Shown in pieces: positions 36,550 through 47,798 of a stretch of DNA of 64,000 nt. The stretch lies in the NCBI GenBank assembly GCA_038363925.1, contig JAQQWL010000004.1, forward strand, positions 310,001 to 374,000, read 5' to 3'. Origin of the DNA: Apiospora phragmitis (Eukaryota > Ascomycota > Sordariomycetes > Amphisphaeriales > Apiosporaceae). The translations under genes and the position numbers were made by a program. Position 1 is the stretch's first letter, and every line of letters begins with the position of its first letter. The notes below the pieces were generated by a model. That model made no database searches, was not told where the DNA came from, and saw only the letters and a list, made by a program, of their open reading frames with translations.

Positions 36550-37811
36550 CGTCACATAGGTATGTAGGTTTATGTGGCTTGGGTGATGGATATGGGATGG
36601 TGGGTTGGAATAAAGGCGAAAAGTAATGGATGTGTGTAATTATTGAAGAGTGGTGGATGTGCAAACAACAACTGTGATTTGACAAACAGAATCAATGCCA
36701 AAAATAACAATGGTTACCAGACCTATTCCAAGATCGTGCAGCAGAAGGCAAATGCCCCACCCCTGCGGGTTACATGCACCTGTATCTCGAGAAAAAAGAT
36801 CAAATAAGACTGGGAGTATGTTTGTACGAAGAGACTGGACGAGGTGATATCAACAAAAGAGTTGGTTTCAGCCCATTGCTGCTTCAAGAGCCGTTGAAGG
36901 GTTACCTGCTGTCGATTTTCAGGTAGACGACGGCGTAGTGTCCGGTTTGAGCACATATTAAAAGTGACTTATGATTTGAAAACGGACCAATTGATTGGAC
37001 TACAGTGGTGCAGTTGGCCAGGCTGCCACACTGATGGTTCTATGGCTCTGACTCAACGGACATCTGCATGCCGTCCCGTCTGTTACAGAGGTAAACACCG
37101 ACGAAATCCAATGGCTTCTGCGTAACACAAAACGTTCCCAATCATACAATGCTGAAGATTTCGATTGGCTGGGCCCAAGCCACCCGTAAAACAGATGTGT
37201 TGTGGTACTCGCCAATAACAAAACTTCGACACTATTAACAACGGTGAGATGTGAGATGTTTGCATCGAGGCTATGGCATGCTTCTTGAATGCAGGAGGCC
37301 CGCCACACTTGACATATCGCAGCAGCCTGCCTATTGGTTACCTGTTCATGGCGTATATCATAGATGGTGGAATATTTCATTGCAGATGCTTGCCCGGTTT
37401 CATCTCTAGATTGATTGGTTGGGGTTAATTACCTAAGGTACTTTGGAAATGAGAATATGAAGGCTGTCTGATCGACTCTGCAGACAGCAAACTCCACGAC
37501 AGTACCGGGTACGTCGGTTTGATATGGCGGCTTCTTTCCGGAATACGGGGGTTGACAATCTGCAAGAATGGCCTCTAGTTGTGTAGTAATCGTGTCTTCC
37601 TGTTGCGGCAAATAAGACGAGATAAAAATATCCAACATGAGACGGCAATTAAAACTTAGCAGCATTCGTACCCGTAGAACTACCTGGCAGAAAGTGCTGA
37701 ATCTCGACGAAGTGAGCTACAGGAAACATACCTGACCACCAATTACGTGTGCGCATCCCAGTCACCGGCGCTGCATTTGGTACGGTACCATCTTCGATAC
37801 AGTCCATGTCT
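36550..37811. other. intergenic region with a partial duplicate of the DUF6606 N-terminus
   Basis: Most of this stretch shows nothing beyond the promoter side of the gene starting at 36549. At 37429-37665 (minus) an open stretch contains YLPQQEDTITTQLEAILADC. This resembles LPQQEDAIIP and KLEAALVDRI in the neighbouring gene, and the DNA shares TGCCGCAACAGGAAGAC exactly. It could be a remnant of a duplicated copy or an unrecognised exon. Confidence 0.4.
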
Positions 37812-39472
37812 TCAGCTCCCGCTCTTCCACTCACGCTTCCACAACCAGAACAACCCCAAAGGATCTCGCTCTCTCTGATGCGAGAAGTAGTAGCCCGTAA
37901 TCCCCAAGGGCGTAACTGCGCCCCTCCAATCGAAATGGTGACGACCAAGGTACCTCTTCCGGAGCGAGATGTTGCAGGTCGCCGGATCGAGATGCCCGTC
38001 CAGCCTGAAAGCACCTACCATGTCAGTGCAGTCCACTGCACAAATATCGACTTGGCTCCCCCCTCCCTGCGAAGATGACTTCTGGAATCGGATGCGCTGC
38101 ATGGGCGGGTCGACACGGGATTCGGCCTCCAGCCCGTACGTATAACACCCTTGCCATTCGCCCGAATCGATCTCGTCCATCATCGCCCGTGTCCGAGCCC
38201 CGTACCACAGCTCCCAGCTACCGGTGGCGAAGGGCGAGAAGGAAGAACGCAGCTCTTCCTTCGAGGACAGGGTGACTTCGGGCAAGGGGATGATGCTCCG
38301 TGCTCGGTACGAAGTACCGTTCGGCCCGTCAGCTGGATTATCCGGCGACGACTGGAGGTGTTGTTCTTGGGGGAGGAAGGCAATGTTTTCAAGACGCGGT
38401 GGCGCGCTGTCGGGTTCCGGGAAACGTGGCAGGCTAGCACGAGCGACCATAGCACACAGCAGCAGCGCCATGCTTTGGGGGAGACTATCGTGAGCCGTGC
38501 TATCTCGAATGCCCCAATCGTTTCCAAAGGTATGCAAGAGGCGACGGAGGGCACGTGGAACAAAAGCTAGACAGCCCTGAGGCCAGCCAGTGGTAACATC
38601 ACCGCTGATGATGGTATAGTTTGGATAGTCTGGTAACCACCCGACGTTCTGTATAGCGCAGATTGCCAAGCAGAATGATACCTGCAAATCCCGCGAGCTC
38701 GGAGATCTCAGCTGGTACGGTGGCTCTGGAGTATTTGGCGTCAAGGCGTACATGTATGTACATAGTTCATCAATAAGTCGCATCACATTATCATCGCAAA
38801 CCGAGGAACCTTGGAAAAGTCAGCAATTGGTTTTAAACGAAGGAGTGGCAGACTCACAACCCCACACGATCGACATGCTCAACAGCCCCAAGCTCCTCTG
38901 AAGGGACTCTATGGTCCTCGAGGTGTCGACTGGCTGGGGAAGCGAGTCAGCTTCGTTGGTATCCGGTAACCCGGGCAAGTTGAAAAACGACAGTATCCTC
39001 TGAAAGGAGTGTGTAATGGTTAAGGGGCACGCCGCCAGATCGGAGGAAATGGCGGATACCGGCTTACTCAGCTCGTCACTGATGCCTCGCAACCGGGATC
39101 CGGCCATGGAGAGGCATTTCCAGATCAATCTCTGTTGTTCTGCTCGGCAGAGCTCAGGCGTGTCCTCCAAAGTGTCCAGTTGCGTAGTGATACAGGCGAT
39201 CAAGGTTTCCTTGTCCGCAATTGACCGCGACGATACCGGGGGGATCTATTAGGCAAATCAGCAACCGTAATTCCCTGCCCATGGCATCAGTGGGTGCCCT
39301 TTCCAGCAACCTCAGAACTGACATGTTCCATAAAAACTCGTTTGAGAACAGCGCTGTCGTCGCAGGCGTTTCGAAGCGCCCGGCAGCTCCCGGTTAAGGC
39401 GAAAATGTCGAGAGGCGAACAGTACCAGGCGACATGATGCAGCAGCTCGATGGGCAATAATAAGAGCGACAT
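37812..39472 (-). CDS. F-box domain protein
   Basis: Three exons (39472-39323, 39245-38858, 38809-37812) join in frame to 511 residues. The introns 39246-39322 (donor GTCAGT) and 38810-38857 (GTGAGT) fit fungal sites. The N-terminus MSLLLLPIELLHHVAWYCSP followed by DIFALTGSCRALR is a typical F-box: L-P-x-E-L, then a Leu-rich helix and the S-C-R-x-L pattern. The rest (for example VGWLPDYPNYTIISGDVTTG, and a C-terminal stretch ending YYFSHQRERDPLG) is shared with fungal F-box proteins of unknown target. By family knowledge it would link a substrate to an SCF ubiquitin ligase through Skp1; the substrate cannot be told. No signal peptide or membrane span is seen. Confidence 0.78.
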
Positions 39473-40923
39473 AGTTATGATGGATTTGAATAGAAGCTAG
39501 CGATAGAGAGGAATGGGACATATCAGGTTGCCACCTTCAGTCTTTTTGCGATTTGGGTCAACTTGGAATGTCTGGATGACAATGGTGATCCAGAAGGCGG
39601 GCACTGCTGCCTGCAAGGGCCGAGGTCCACCTCTAGATGCACTAGGTACTCCGCAGTGACTATTAATAGAGGCAGGCGTGCAGTAGCGCAGTGGCGTCAA
39701 CTGATGGGATAGAATGAAGGGACTTCAACGGGCCATCAATAGAGGACATCCATCGTCAATTGATCAGATCAAGTCAGGGGACCAGACTAGATGGTTCCCT
39801 TTTTCTTCAGCCGAGTATGTAGATCAAATTTCCATCCCAACATATCCCCTTCTCTCGGAATTGCGCTTGCGGCCCGGGGCGCCCGGCCCCCGTTTATTCT
39901 TTCTTCGAAGCGTCGTCCGTTCTTCGTTGGCGAGCCTCCAAAAAAAGGTAAAACGTGGCGTTTGCTCGCGCTCGTTCCCCTGGGCACCCGGTGACGTAAT
40001 ATGACGCAACTTGCATCTGTGTGGTCTCTCTACTTAGCCATCTATTGGATATCATAATCAGACAGCACCTAGAGAATTCGTAGGTACACGGCAACTAGGA
40101 TGAGTAATCCGAGCAAAAACTGACTTTCTATTTCATGCAAGAGTTAAATTTCATCTTTGCTGCGTGGTACCGGTTGGAGCCTTTTTCCGGGAAAAGGCTG
40201 GCCAATTATTTCGACTACACATGGCGCTGAACGGTGACGTTTTTGATGGCCTCCGAGACCTACATTCGACAGCATAGGTACGTAGTCGACCACCCGACCA
40301 GCGCGGCAGATCACCGCCTGAAGTCCAGCTTCGGTTTCTTAAGACCGGCAGCAAGGCCAATGCCCCCCATCCCCGAGTAGATGGGAGCTGACGCCTCCGG
40401 CGCTGTATAGTGCATGGTAGCAAGCGTACTGTGCGCGGCGTACAATACTCACCTCGTCTGGGGTAGCTATCATGCCGCCTACCCGGCAGGAGTGCCTTGT
40501 ACACGACAAGGTGAGTATTTGCCTCATCTAGAGGAGTGACGAGAAAGATGGCACGACCAGCTTTCTTTGCTGACGTTGAAAGTAATGGTCGAGTTGTGGC
40601 AGCTGTAGACCGATGACATCCTGCGTGGGCTACGTTGTACCGACAGGATGGACGTCGATGGTTTACCATCTTGGCCGCAAGAAACGCAGTAGGAACATGT
40701 ATCTATCCGTAGAAAGACTACCCGGCAAGAGGGAAACAATGTAGCGATCGCGCGACTGATATATCGGAACCCGAGCGGGCGTCGACGTGGTTTCCGAACT
40801 ATGTTCGTATGAGCCTGCGGGTGGACAGGGTGAGATATCAGCGATGAAGGAGAGGAAGCACGGCAATGATCTAACTCGACTATACCACGGGAATAGCTGG
40901 GTATTTTCAGGTTACTATTCTAC
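39473..40923. other. intergenic region, no supported gene
   Basis: Only short overlapping ORFs without domains are present. An ORF at 40151-40669 (minus) is Arg-rich and looks like chance. A small inverted repeat lies at 40444-40519. Confidence 0.5.
40444..40519. repeat. short inverted repeat (15-bp arms)
   Basis: AATACTCACCTCGTC (40444-40458) and GACAAGGTGAGTATT (40505-40519) are complementary at 14 of 15 positions around a 46-nt centre. Each arm read outward contains a strong 5' splice-site-like GGTGAGTAT. Function is unknown. Confidence 0.5.
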
Positions 40924-42255
40924 TCAGAAGCAGAACAAATGACTGCGATACTTGGGGTAAACGACCAACACACTTAAGTACATTCCCACGGCCAATCCAA
41001 TCAAGACGTCCAACACATTCGCCGATAAGCCACCGTCGACAGACACACCTGAGGGTAGAAGGATGAATACCCCGCTAATCATGGCCCCGAACGCGAATTC
41101 ATCCAGTAATCGCATGTATAGATTACCTAGGGTGCCCAGTGTGAATGCTGTAATTGTCACCGCTATATTCCGGTCTGCAAACCGTTTAACGAAGTATTGA
41201 ACCACGAAGGTTGTGGACCCGAGTAAGACCTGCGCCGGCATCTGGCGTGGCCTCGATCCGATCTTGACGGCCATCCAAACCAAGGACACCGGGACCATGA
41301 GGATTAACAATTTCGGATCAATAGCGGAATGCGAGCAGACGATATCCACCCCGTCTATACGCCTCCAAAGCTGGGATCCGATGTCGGCTCCGTAGCCCAG
41401 GAACAACGAGTATATGATGGTGTAGGTCAAACGTGTTGCGCCTACACTCATAGTCTGCGGGTTGGTCATTTCCAACACTCCTCTAAGCATGTCGTAGTTT
41501 GGAAGAATATTGACGACAGCGCTGATGCCAATCGCGTCGAAGCAGAAGTATTCACCGCCGTGGATGGATGCGAAAGCGCGAGCAAGGAAAGTAATGACGA
41601 CGGCTGACGAGATCTGGAGAAGAATTGGCCTGTTCTGGATCCGAAACGGGAGGATCTCCTGGAAAATGCCCGAAACGGTGCCCAGGATGAGAGAGGGCAC
41701 CATGCTCAGCCAGGATCCGCCGAAGGCCCAGACGCAGATAAAGGACGAGGAGAGTCCGTAGAATGGAACTTTCACCCACGGCTTGTAGTATGAAGGCGAC
41801 GCGAGGAGGGCAGCGAGTCTTTCGTTGGCATCGTCGATCGTCATCTCTCGCGTCGTCACCAGCTTGTAGATGCGGAAGGCAGCATCGGAGGCTCCGAGGT
41901 CGAGACCTTGTTCTTGCACCAGCTCGGTATAGGTAGTCCTGTCTCGTGTATTGGTGAACTGGAAGATGTTAGCTGCATTCGGGCAACAAGGTGGGATTAA
42001 TTGACTTGCGAATATCTGAGTGCCTCCCATATTGTAATTGACGAAGCCCTCCAAGTCGCACATCTTGAATAGCACCGAAGCATATTCTTGGATTCGGTGA
42101 GATGGGGCGCCATACTTCATGAGGGCCTTGATCATCTGCAACAAAAGCTTGCGTCGATTCTCTGTGGGTACTTCGCTGGCGTTTGATTCATTCAGAGAGT
42201 CGAGCGAGGAGCGGCTGGCCTGTCCGGTCCTGTTGCTGCGGTTTGATGCGGGCAT
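40924..42255 (-). CDS. ThrE/Prm10-type membrane transporter
   Basis: An intron-free 443-residue protein. The N-terminal ~180 residues carry the ThrE (DUF1212) pattern: LMKYGAPSHRIQEYASVL, then the soluble region ending in the first hydrophobic helix (about residue 180, FYGLSSSFICVWAFGGSW). About ten hydrophobic segments follow, including SVGATRLTYTIIYSLFLGYG, the LLILMVPVSLVWMAV helix and a C-terminal DVLIGLAVGMYLSVLVVYP. In bacteria ThrE exports threonine; the yeast relative Prm10 is a pheromone-regulated membrane protein. The substrate here is unknown. Compared with many fungal homologues, the cytoplasmic N-terminal extension is short. The start at 42255 precedes a Ser/Asn-rich stretch and is the only suitable Met before the domain. 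Confidence 0.82.
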   Translation of the reverse strand: MPASNRSNRTGQASRSSLDSLNESNASEVPTENRRKLLLQMIKALMKYGAPSHRIQEYASVLFKMCDLEGFVNYNMGGTQIFASQLIPPCCPNAANIFQFTNTRDRTTYTELVQEQGLDLGASDAAFRIYKLVTTREMTIDDANERLAALLASPSYYKPWVKVPFYGLSSSFICVWAFGGSWLSMVPSLILGTVSGIFQEILPFRIQNRPILLQISSAVVITFLARAFASIHGGEYFCFDAIGISAVVNILPNYDMLRGVLEMTNPQTMSVGATRLTYTIIYSLFLGYGADIGSQLWRRIDGVDIVCSHSAIDPKLLILMVPVSLVWMAVKIGSRPRQMPAQVLLGSTTFVVQYFVKRFADRNIAVTITAFTLGTLGNLYMRLLDEFAFGAMISGVFILLPSGVSVDGGLSANVLDVLIGLAVGMYLSVLVVYPKYRSHLFCF

Positions 42256-43337
42256 CGTGGCATATTGGCTGCTTTTTGTTGTTGTGTTGAAGGAGAGAAT
42301 GAGGATGTGGGAGAAGGACAGCAGAAATCTTGCCTAGAGCTCATCAATGATGCTACCTCTTACTGCTTCCTTCCCTAAGGGCGCTGGATTCTGTTGTACC
42401 TTCCACAACTGATGGCCCCGATTGACCGCTACGCGTCACTTGAAGATACCTAGAGACAAATTACAGTGGGACAGTCGGGATGAACGCAGTAATTGTAATT
42501 CTTCAGGCATGGCGCCATTTGACACTCTTCCGAAGTGCGGATTGCACCGAACCTGATGGTAGTGGAGGCGGCCACCACTGCAAGAATTGGAAACTCAATG
42601 TCTTGTAATGTGGTGATGCCAAAGTCCAGGCTCATGACAGGACCTACGACAGGCGGGATGTAATTTCTGGGACTATCAACTGCTATGGATCGGGGTTGGC
42701 ACAGGTTTATACGTACTCCGTCAACCTGGTCCTGTCTATTGGATGGGTGCAAACCAATCGGGAAGTGCTACTTTCCCACGTTTGCGGGATATCAGTAACA
42801 TAGCCCGGATGAACGAATTATGGCGACGATGAAATTCCATCAATCAGTGATACTCGTAGAATCAGTTATGAGTCCAGGCATCATGACACGCCGTCACGAG
42901 GTCCACATGGAACATTCCGCCTTTTTTGCAAAAGGAACACCACATCACCTATATGAAATTCATAAGAAGTGCCCAGCCCTTCTCCAACATCAAAGAGCAA
43001 CATCACTGTATAAGCTTCACCTTTGCACAAGACAAGGTCTCGTGCCACTCATCTCCCGGTGTGAGAACACTACCAGCTTCTCTGTCTGAAGGCCTGGAAA
43101 CATGGTTCTCTATGCTAGCCGAGAGGGCCAACGACCGAGGTGTGTTAGCGACCAAATTAAGGAGTGCTGCATTGATTCTTGAGTTATGAACGCGTGCAGT
43201 GACGACGACGATGATCTATATATTATAATATATTCACATGCAGTTGTTCTGGCTCTGCCTATCTATCCGGGGAAAAGAAAAGTCTTGGGTTCAAATATGA
43301 AACAGGCCCGGGATATTAGCCGTATGTTATGATCTTC
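42256..43337. other. intergenic region, no supported gene
   Basis: This holds the upstream side of the transporter gene and the downstream side of the RNase H gene. ORFs 42450-42752 (minus) and 42820-43189 (plus) lack domains, signal peptides and convincing starts. Confidence 0.5.
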
Positions 43338-44201
43338 TCAACGAACCTTGTTGTTAGCCGGAGGCAGGAGGTTATCCTTTCCCAGAACCAAAGTGGCCTT
43401 GATGCCCAGCCTCGCCAGCCGATCAGCCACCTGATTCGCCTCGCGCGGAACGAGCCAGAAGTGGATGCCCACGCCCTTCTTGTCGAAGTCGTCCATGCAG
43501 CCGGCCAGCAGTTGCCATATGGGCTTGTTCGCAACAGGTGTTCCGCTGCTCGTCTGCCAGCCGTTGGTCCGCCACCGGTGGAGGTGCTGCGTGATGGACT
43601 CGACGAAGTACGCCGAGTCCGACTTGATGACGACGTGGCGCGCCCGCCGGGGCTGCGCCGCCGTCGGGTCCCACTGGCCGCCCTCGGTTGCGAACCGCAT
43701 CCCGCACGAGACGCCCACCCACGCGGCCGCGAGCTCGGCGCGATGGTTCGTGTGCGGGTACTCCGGGTGGTCGGGCAGGCGGAACGCGATGTTTCGCCAT
43801 CGGGTGGCGTGGCCCTCGAGGTCCCCGAGGTAGACCCCACCGGAGGACCTGGTAGCCTGGTCGGTCCCGTTCCCCGGACAGGCCCCGTCGACGGCGATGA
43901 TTACCGAGTCGGCAAAGACCTCGCCGTCGCTGCCGCAGGGGGCGTGGTAAAAGCCCCAAGGCCCCTGCACCTGGTGCGGATCCCGGGCTTGACTGCATGC
44001 CCTTGGGTACATGCGGCACCCCGACCAGAAGAACTGCGTGGCCGCCACGCTGACGGGGCGAAGCTCGTCGGCCACGTCATCGTCGTCGGCTCTTTTCCGC
44101 TTGTGGCCGCTCGCACCGGTGTTGGGGGAGTGAGGTGGTGGCGTGGGTGAGGCGCCGGCCGGGTCAGATAAGGCAAAACATAACCCTGTAGTATGGAACA
44201 T
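43338..44201 (-). CDS. RNase H type-1 domain protein
   Basis: A 287-residue single exon. After a Pro/Ser-rich, basic N-terminus (GHKRKRADDDD at ~32-42), the RNase H fold runs from about residue 100 to 270. All four expected acidic residues are visible: D105 in IIAVDGACPGNG, E156 in HTNHRAELAAAW, D195 in VIKSDSAYFVES and D260 in NQVADRLARLG. This predicts metal-dependent cleavage of RNA in RNA:DNA hybrids. Such stand-alone RNase H domain genes are common and multi-copy in filamentous fungi; whether this one serves genome upkeep or derives from a retroelement is not known. The codon use is GC-rich and there is no RIP. The start at 44201 is the first Met in frame; an upstream exon is possible. 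Confidence 0.85.
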   Translation of the reverse strand: MFHTTGLCFALSDPAGASPTPPPHSPNTGASGHKRKRADDDDVADELRPVSVAATQFFWSGCRMYPRACSQARDPHQVQGPWGFYHAPCGSDGEVFADSVIIAVDGACPGNGTDQATRSSGGVYLGDLEGHATRWRNIAFRLPDHPEYPHTNHRAELAAAWVGVSCGMRFATEGGQWDPTAAQPRRARHVVIKSDSAYFVESITQHLHRWRTNGWQTSSGTPVANKPIWQLLAGCMDDFDKKGVGIHFWLVPREANQVADRLARLGIKATLVLGKDNLLPPANNKVR

Positions 44202-46133
44202 GGCTACATTTGGACAAGGAAGAGCCGTTCAGGAAAGTGGTGGAGGTAATACTTGAGGAGGGAGAAAATTCCCACCATGCCGAGTCTAGGCCATTGGCGG
44301 TATCCATTTTCGGAAAGTTGGAGTCAGCTGTCCGCCAACTGGCAAAGCCCGTAGTGCTGTGCGAGTGTGGACGCTTGCTGGTCTCAAGAAGGGGATGAAT
44401 TGAACAACCCACTGAGATGCATAGGTATGTTCGGGTCAGCAAGCAACGCAATACAAACCAATGAGGGAGTCATCCCATTGAAACCTTTTGTGAAGAACTA
44501 CTGCTGCTCGCTGGCATGTTGATTGTTACGGTGGTTGGTGTTGATGATGTTGATCAATGTGCGATGCGTTGTGCCGCAGGAAATGCGGACCTCTACTGTG
44601 TATGAGACAGCTAGGGAATGCCGAGGAAGCATTACCCCGGCCAGAAACGCAGCTGTTGGCACACGATGAACTGTGCAGCTGTGCTACAGCAAAATGAAGC
44701 GGCAGTTGAACGTCCTTTTAAGGTTGGGATGTTTCAATGTTGATGAAGTCGTAGTAACATTTCTCCAACTTGCCTGGCCGATGGTCTTGGCAATTATGTC
44801 ATGAAGGAAGGATTGCCGGGATTGCTGGGGCTGCCAGCTGCTCGCTCTCGGATCTTTCTGGGTTCTAATAATATCGTGGAACCATGCGTAAGTTATGCTC
44901 AATGCTGGACTCAGGATTGGCGAGCGCCCCGCAGCCGGGCCAGGAAAAGCAGCCGAGCAGCCACAGACAGGCGCAGGCTGACAGGGATTGCACACACACA
45001 AACCCCGTTGATCGTAAGGTTTCTGGTTTCAAGTTTCAACAGACGAGACCAAATTGTTGCGACTGTGACACGAAAAGCGCTCACGAATTCCCCTGACGAT
45101 CTCACCAAGTGGCCGACATTGAGCATTCCTGAGGGTAATTGGTAATTTCCGTCGTAAAAGACGCAGAGTCAAAACGAGTCAAGTCGCCAGGGACCATTCG
45201 CGATGCTATTTGTTGACTATCTCCGACTACCTGGGACTTTGTAGGGGTCGGATAAATCGGGAACGCCAAGCCCCTGTCTTTGAGGCAGTGTTGGTATGAT
45301 TGGGAGGATGATTCATTTTGTTTGGACTGGCCAGACTAACCTTAGTTCATTCTGACAACGGATGACATGAAGTGATGCGGACAGCGGGCAGCGCGGACTG
45401 GCGGGCTCGTGTTTGTCGTTGGTGCAGTGCTGCAGCCTGCGACACTTATGATTTATCCCAGCAGAAAACACCCCCTGTAGCAATCCTTCAGCGGCGGATA
45501 TTTACCTAGGTCTGCCGCCAGGAGCCGTCCGAGCCGTCTTTGTCCTGTCTTGCTTTCTTGATGTACTTCTAATGTCCCGCATCCCGTGCCGCTTAACCTT
45601 GTTGACAACATCGTCCATCAATCAACTGTCGCTGGCTTTTTGTCGTCTTTAAGGCCAATTGAACTAGTTAGGGTCCCCCGAAAGACAAAGCTTGTTTTCT
45701 CGTAGTGAGAGGATCACGGCCCGCCCACTGGCGCCCAGCAGTGATTTCAGCCGAATTGTTACGCGTAATAGCCAGCTAAGCAGGGAAGAGGCCCCCAGAG
45801 CCAGCCCACTAGAACGGTGGACGGTCTTGGCCCCCCACCAGCCACCTGCTCGGGCCCAGAGCTGCACCTTCCTCTTATTTCCCCTGCCTTTTCAGCCCTT
45901 TAGTCGCTGTCAAGTCTGTCTTCTAATTTCCCCCATCTTCATTTATCTACTTGCCAAGCCCGTTGGAACTGCCTTGGCCATCGTCACCAAGCTTTCTCCA
46001 GACTCATTCGTTCACTGCAGTCAATTAGTTCCAGAATTGCTTTTTATTGCCAAGTCCATCATTGAGAAACACCCTTCTACACCCCCCTCGTTACTCCGCG
46101 GGTTGCATCGTGCTACACCCAAACTTACCTACC
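44202..46133. other. long intergenic region, promoter side of the GH72 gene
   Basis: No supported gene. Short ORFs at 44164-44451, 44684-45001 and 44801-45145 overlap each other and lack domains. The right-hand ~450 bases are pyrimidine-rich and probably the GH72 promoter and leader. Confidence 0.5.
45866..46010 (+). promoter_or_regulatory. pyrimidine-rich promoter/leader tract of the GH72 gene
   Basis: A long C/T-rich run (CTTCCTCTTATTTCCCCTGC, TCTTCTAATTTCCCCCATCT and similar) lies about 120-270 bases before the start codon at 46134. Such CT tracts mark transcription start regions of highly expressed fungal genes. The position is inferred; no TATA box is clear. Confidence 0.4.
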
Positions 46134-47798
46134 ATGCATTCGTTTGCGCAGACCCTCTCGTTGGGCGCTGCTGCCCTTTCGCTCCTCGCGACGGGCGCTT
46201 CCGCCCAGAGCTGGAAGACGATTCCTCCCATCGAGATCTACGGCCAGCATTTCTTCTACAGCAACAATGGTAGCCAATATTACATGAAGGGTGTGGCCTA
46301 CCAGCAGGACTACACCGGCGGCGGCCCTACCGGTGCCAACAAGCGAGACGACTCCACCGTTACCTACGTCGACCCGCTCGCCGACATTGACTCCTGCAAG
46401 CGCGACGTGCCCTACATGAAGCAGATCTTCACCAATGTCATTCGCGTCTACGCCATTGACCCGACCAAGAACCACGATGACTGCATGGAGTTGCTGGCCT
46501 CCAACGACATTTACGTTGTGGCCGACATGGCCTCTCCAGACCAGTCCATCAACAGCGACGATCCCACTTGGAATGCGGGGCTCTACCAGCGATACACTGG
46601 TGTCATTGATGCCCTCGCCAAGTACAACAACGTCATTGGCTTCTTTGCTGGCAACGAAGTCGTCGAGAAGGCCAACCAAACCGAGGCGGCCGCCTTTGTC
46701 AAGGCTGCTGTTCGTGACACCAAGGGATACATCAAAGCCCGCGGTTACCGCTCCGGCCTCGGTGTCGGCTACGCTACAGCCGATGTGCCAGTGAGAGACC
46801 AGCTTGCCGAGTACTTCGCCTGCGAGCCTGATAACACCGGCAACGCCACCTCGATTGATTTCTGGGGCTACAACGTCTACTCCTGGTGTGGCCACAGCTC
46901 TTTCCAGAAGTCCTCCTACGACGAGCGTGTCAAGTTCTTCAAGGACTACCCCGTCCCCGTCTTCTTTGCCGAGTATGGCTGCATCGAGGGTATTGACGGT
47001 GGCCCTACTCACCGTCCCTTCGAGGAGGTGGCTGCCCTCTACGGCGACCAAATGACCGATGTCTTCTCCGGTGGTATCGTGTACGAGTGGTTCATGGCCG
47101 CCAGAAACTACGGTCTCGTTAAAATCGACGGCAACAATGTCTCGCCCTACCCCGACTTTACCTCGTTGCAGTCGCAACTCAAGACTGTCAGCCCTACCAT
47201 TACTGCCCGCAGTGCCTACACTCCCAGCAACAAGGCACCCTCATGCCCTCCCACTGGCGCAAGCTGGATGCCCAAGGCCTCGCCCCTCCCGCCGGCCGTG
47301 AACCCCAAGTTCTGCGACTGCGAGATGAACAACTTTGGATGCACCATCAAATCGGATGACGCGACCAAGTACGGCGACATCTTCGGCTACATCTGCGGCG
47401 CAGACGAGAGCCTCTGCGCCGGTATCGCTCACAACGCCTCCACTGGTACGTACGGTGCGCTCGGTGGCTGCTCGCCTAAGGTGCAACTGGCCTGGGTCGC
47501 CAACGCGTACTACGAGAAGAACGGCAAGAGCTCCAGCGCCTGCGACTTCAAGGGCGTGGCCGCCACCCAGGCCCCCAGTGCCGACGACAGCTGCTCCGCC
47601 CTGATCCAAGCTGCCGGTACTGCCGGCACCGGAGCTGTGCCCAGCCCGACGGACGCGCAAGGCGGCTCGGCCGCGACGTCGTCCAAGAACGCGTCGCCGG
47701 GTGCCATGGGCCCTGACTACTTCAACTTCGGTAAGGTCCTGCTTGGGGCCTACGCTGTTGCTGCTGTGGTTTCGGCCGTGGGCATGTTCGTTCTGTAA
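46134..47798 (+). CDS. GH72 beta-1,3-glucanosyltransferase with CBM43/X8, GPI-anchored
   Basis: A single-exon 554-residue protein of the Gel/Gas family, which cuts and re-joins beta-1,3-glucan to lengthen wall chains at the cell surface. A signal peptide ends near residue 24 (LLATGASA). The GH72 catalytic domain spans about 25-335: the acid/base E175 lies in GFFAGNEVVEK and the nucleophile E280 in FFAEYGCIEG. A cysteine-rich X8/CBM43 domain follows (about 390-472, CDCEMNNFGC to ACDFKG). Next come a Ser/Ala/Pro-rich stretch and a C-terminal hydrophobic tail (LLGAYAVAAVVSAVGMFVL) after a likely GPI attachment region near SSKNASPGA. The start at 46134 was chosen because it gives the signal peptide directly; the frame is open further upstream, to 46047. 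Codon bias is strong, as for a highly expressed gene. The antisense ORF 46125-47177 is a shadow. Confidence 0.95.
   Translation: MHSFAQTLSLGAAALSLLATGASAQSWKTIPPIEIYGQHFFYSNNGSQYYMKGVAYQQDYTGGGPTGANKRDDSTVTYVDPLADIDSCKRDVPYMKQIFTNVIRVYAIDPTKNHDDCMELLASNDIYVVADMASPDQSINSDDPTWNAGLYQRYTGVIDALAKYNNVIGFFAGNEVVEKANQTEAAAFVKAAVRDTKGYIKARGYRSGLGVGYATADVPVRDQLAEYFACEPDNTGNATSIDFWGYNVYSWCGHSSFQKSSYDERVKFFKDYPVPVFFAEYGCIEGIDGGPTHRPFEEVAALYGDQMTDVFSGGIVYEWFMAARNYGLVKIDGNNVSPYPDFTSLQSQLKTVSPTITARSAYTPSNKAPSCPPTGASWMPKASPLPPAVNPKFCDCEMNNFGCTIKSDDATKYGDIFGYICGADESLCAGIAHNASTGTYGALGGCSPKVQLAWVANAYYEKNGKSSSACDFKGVAATQAPSADDSCSALIQAAGTAGTGAVPSPTDAQGGSAATSSKNASPGAMGPDYFNFGKVLLGAYAVAAVVSAVGMFVL

Noticed and set aside
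40151..40669. Minus-strand ORF of 172 residues
   Set aside because: Arg-rich with no family pattern, overlapped by other ORFs of similar quality; consistent with chance.
42450..42752. Minus-strand ORF of 100 residues ending with several Cys
   Set aside because: Considered as a small secreted Cys-rich protein, but it lacks a signal peptide and a convincing start.
43329..44150. Plus-strand ORF of 273 residues
   Set aside because: Antisense shadow of the RNase H gene, whose four catalytic acids are all present on the minus strand.
46125..47177. Minus-strand ORF of 350 residues
   Set aside because: Antisense of the GH72 gene; Val/Gly-rich as expected from the complement of biased codons.
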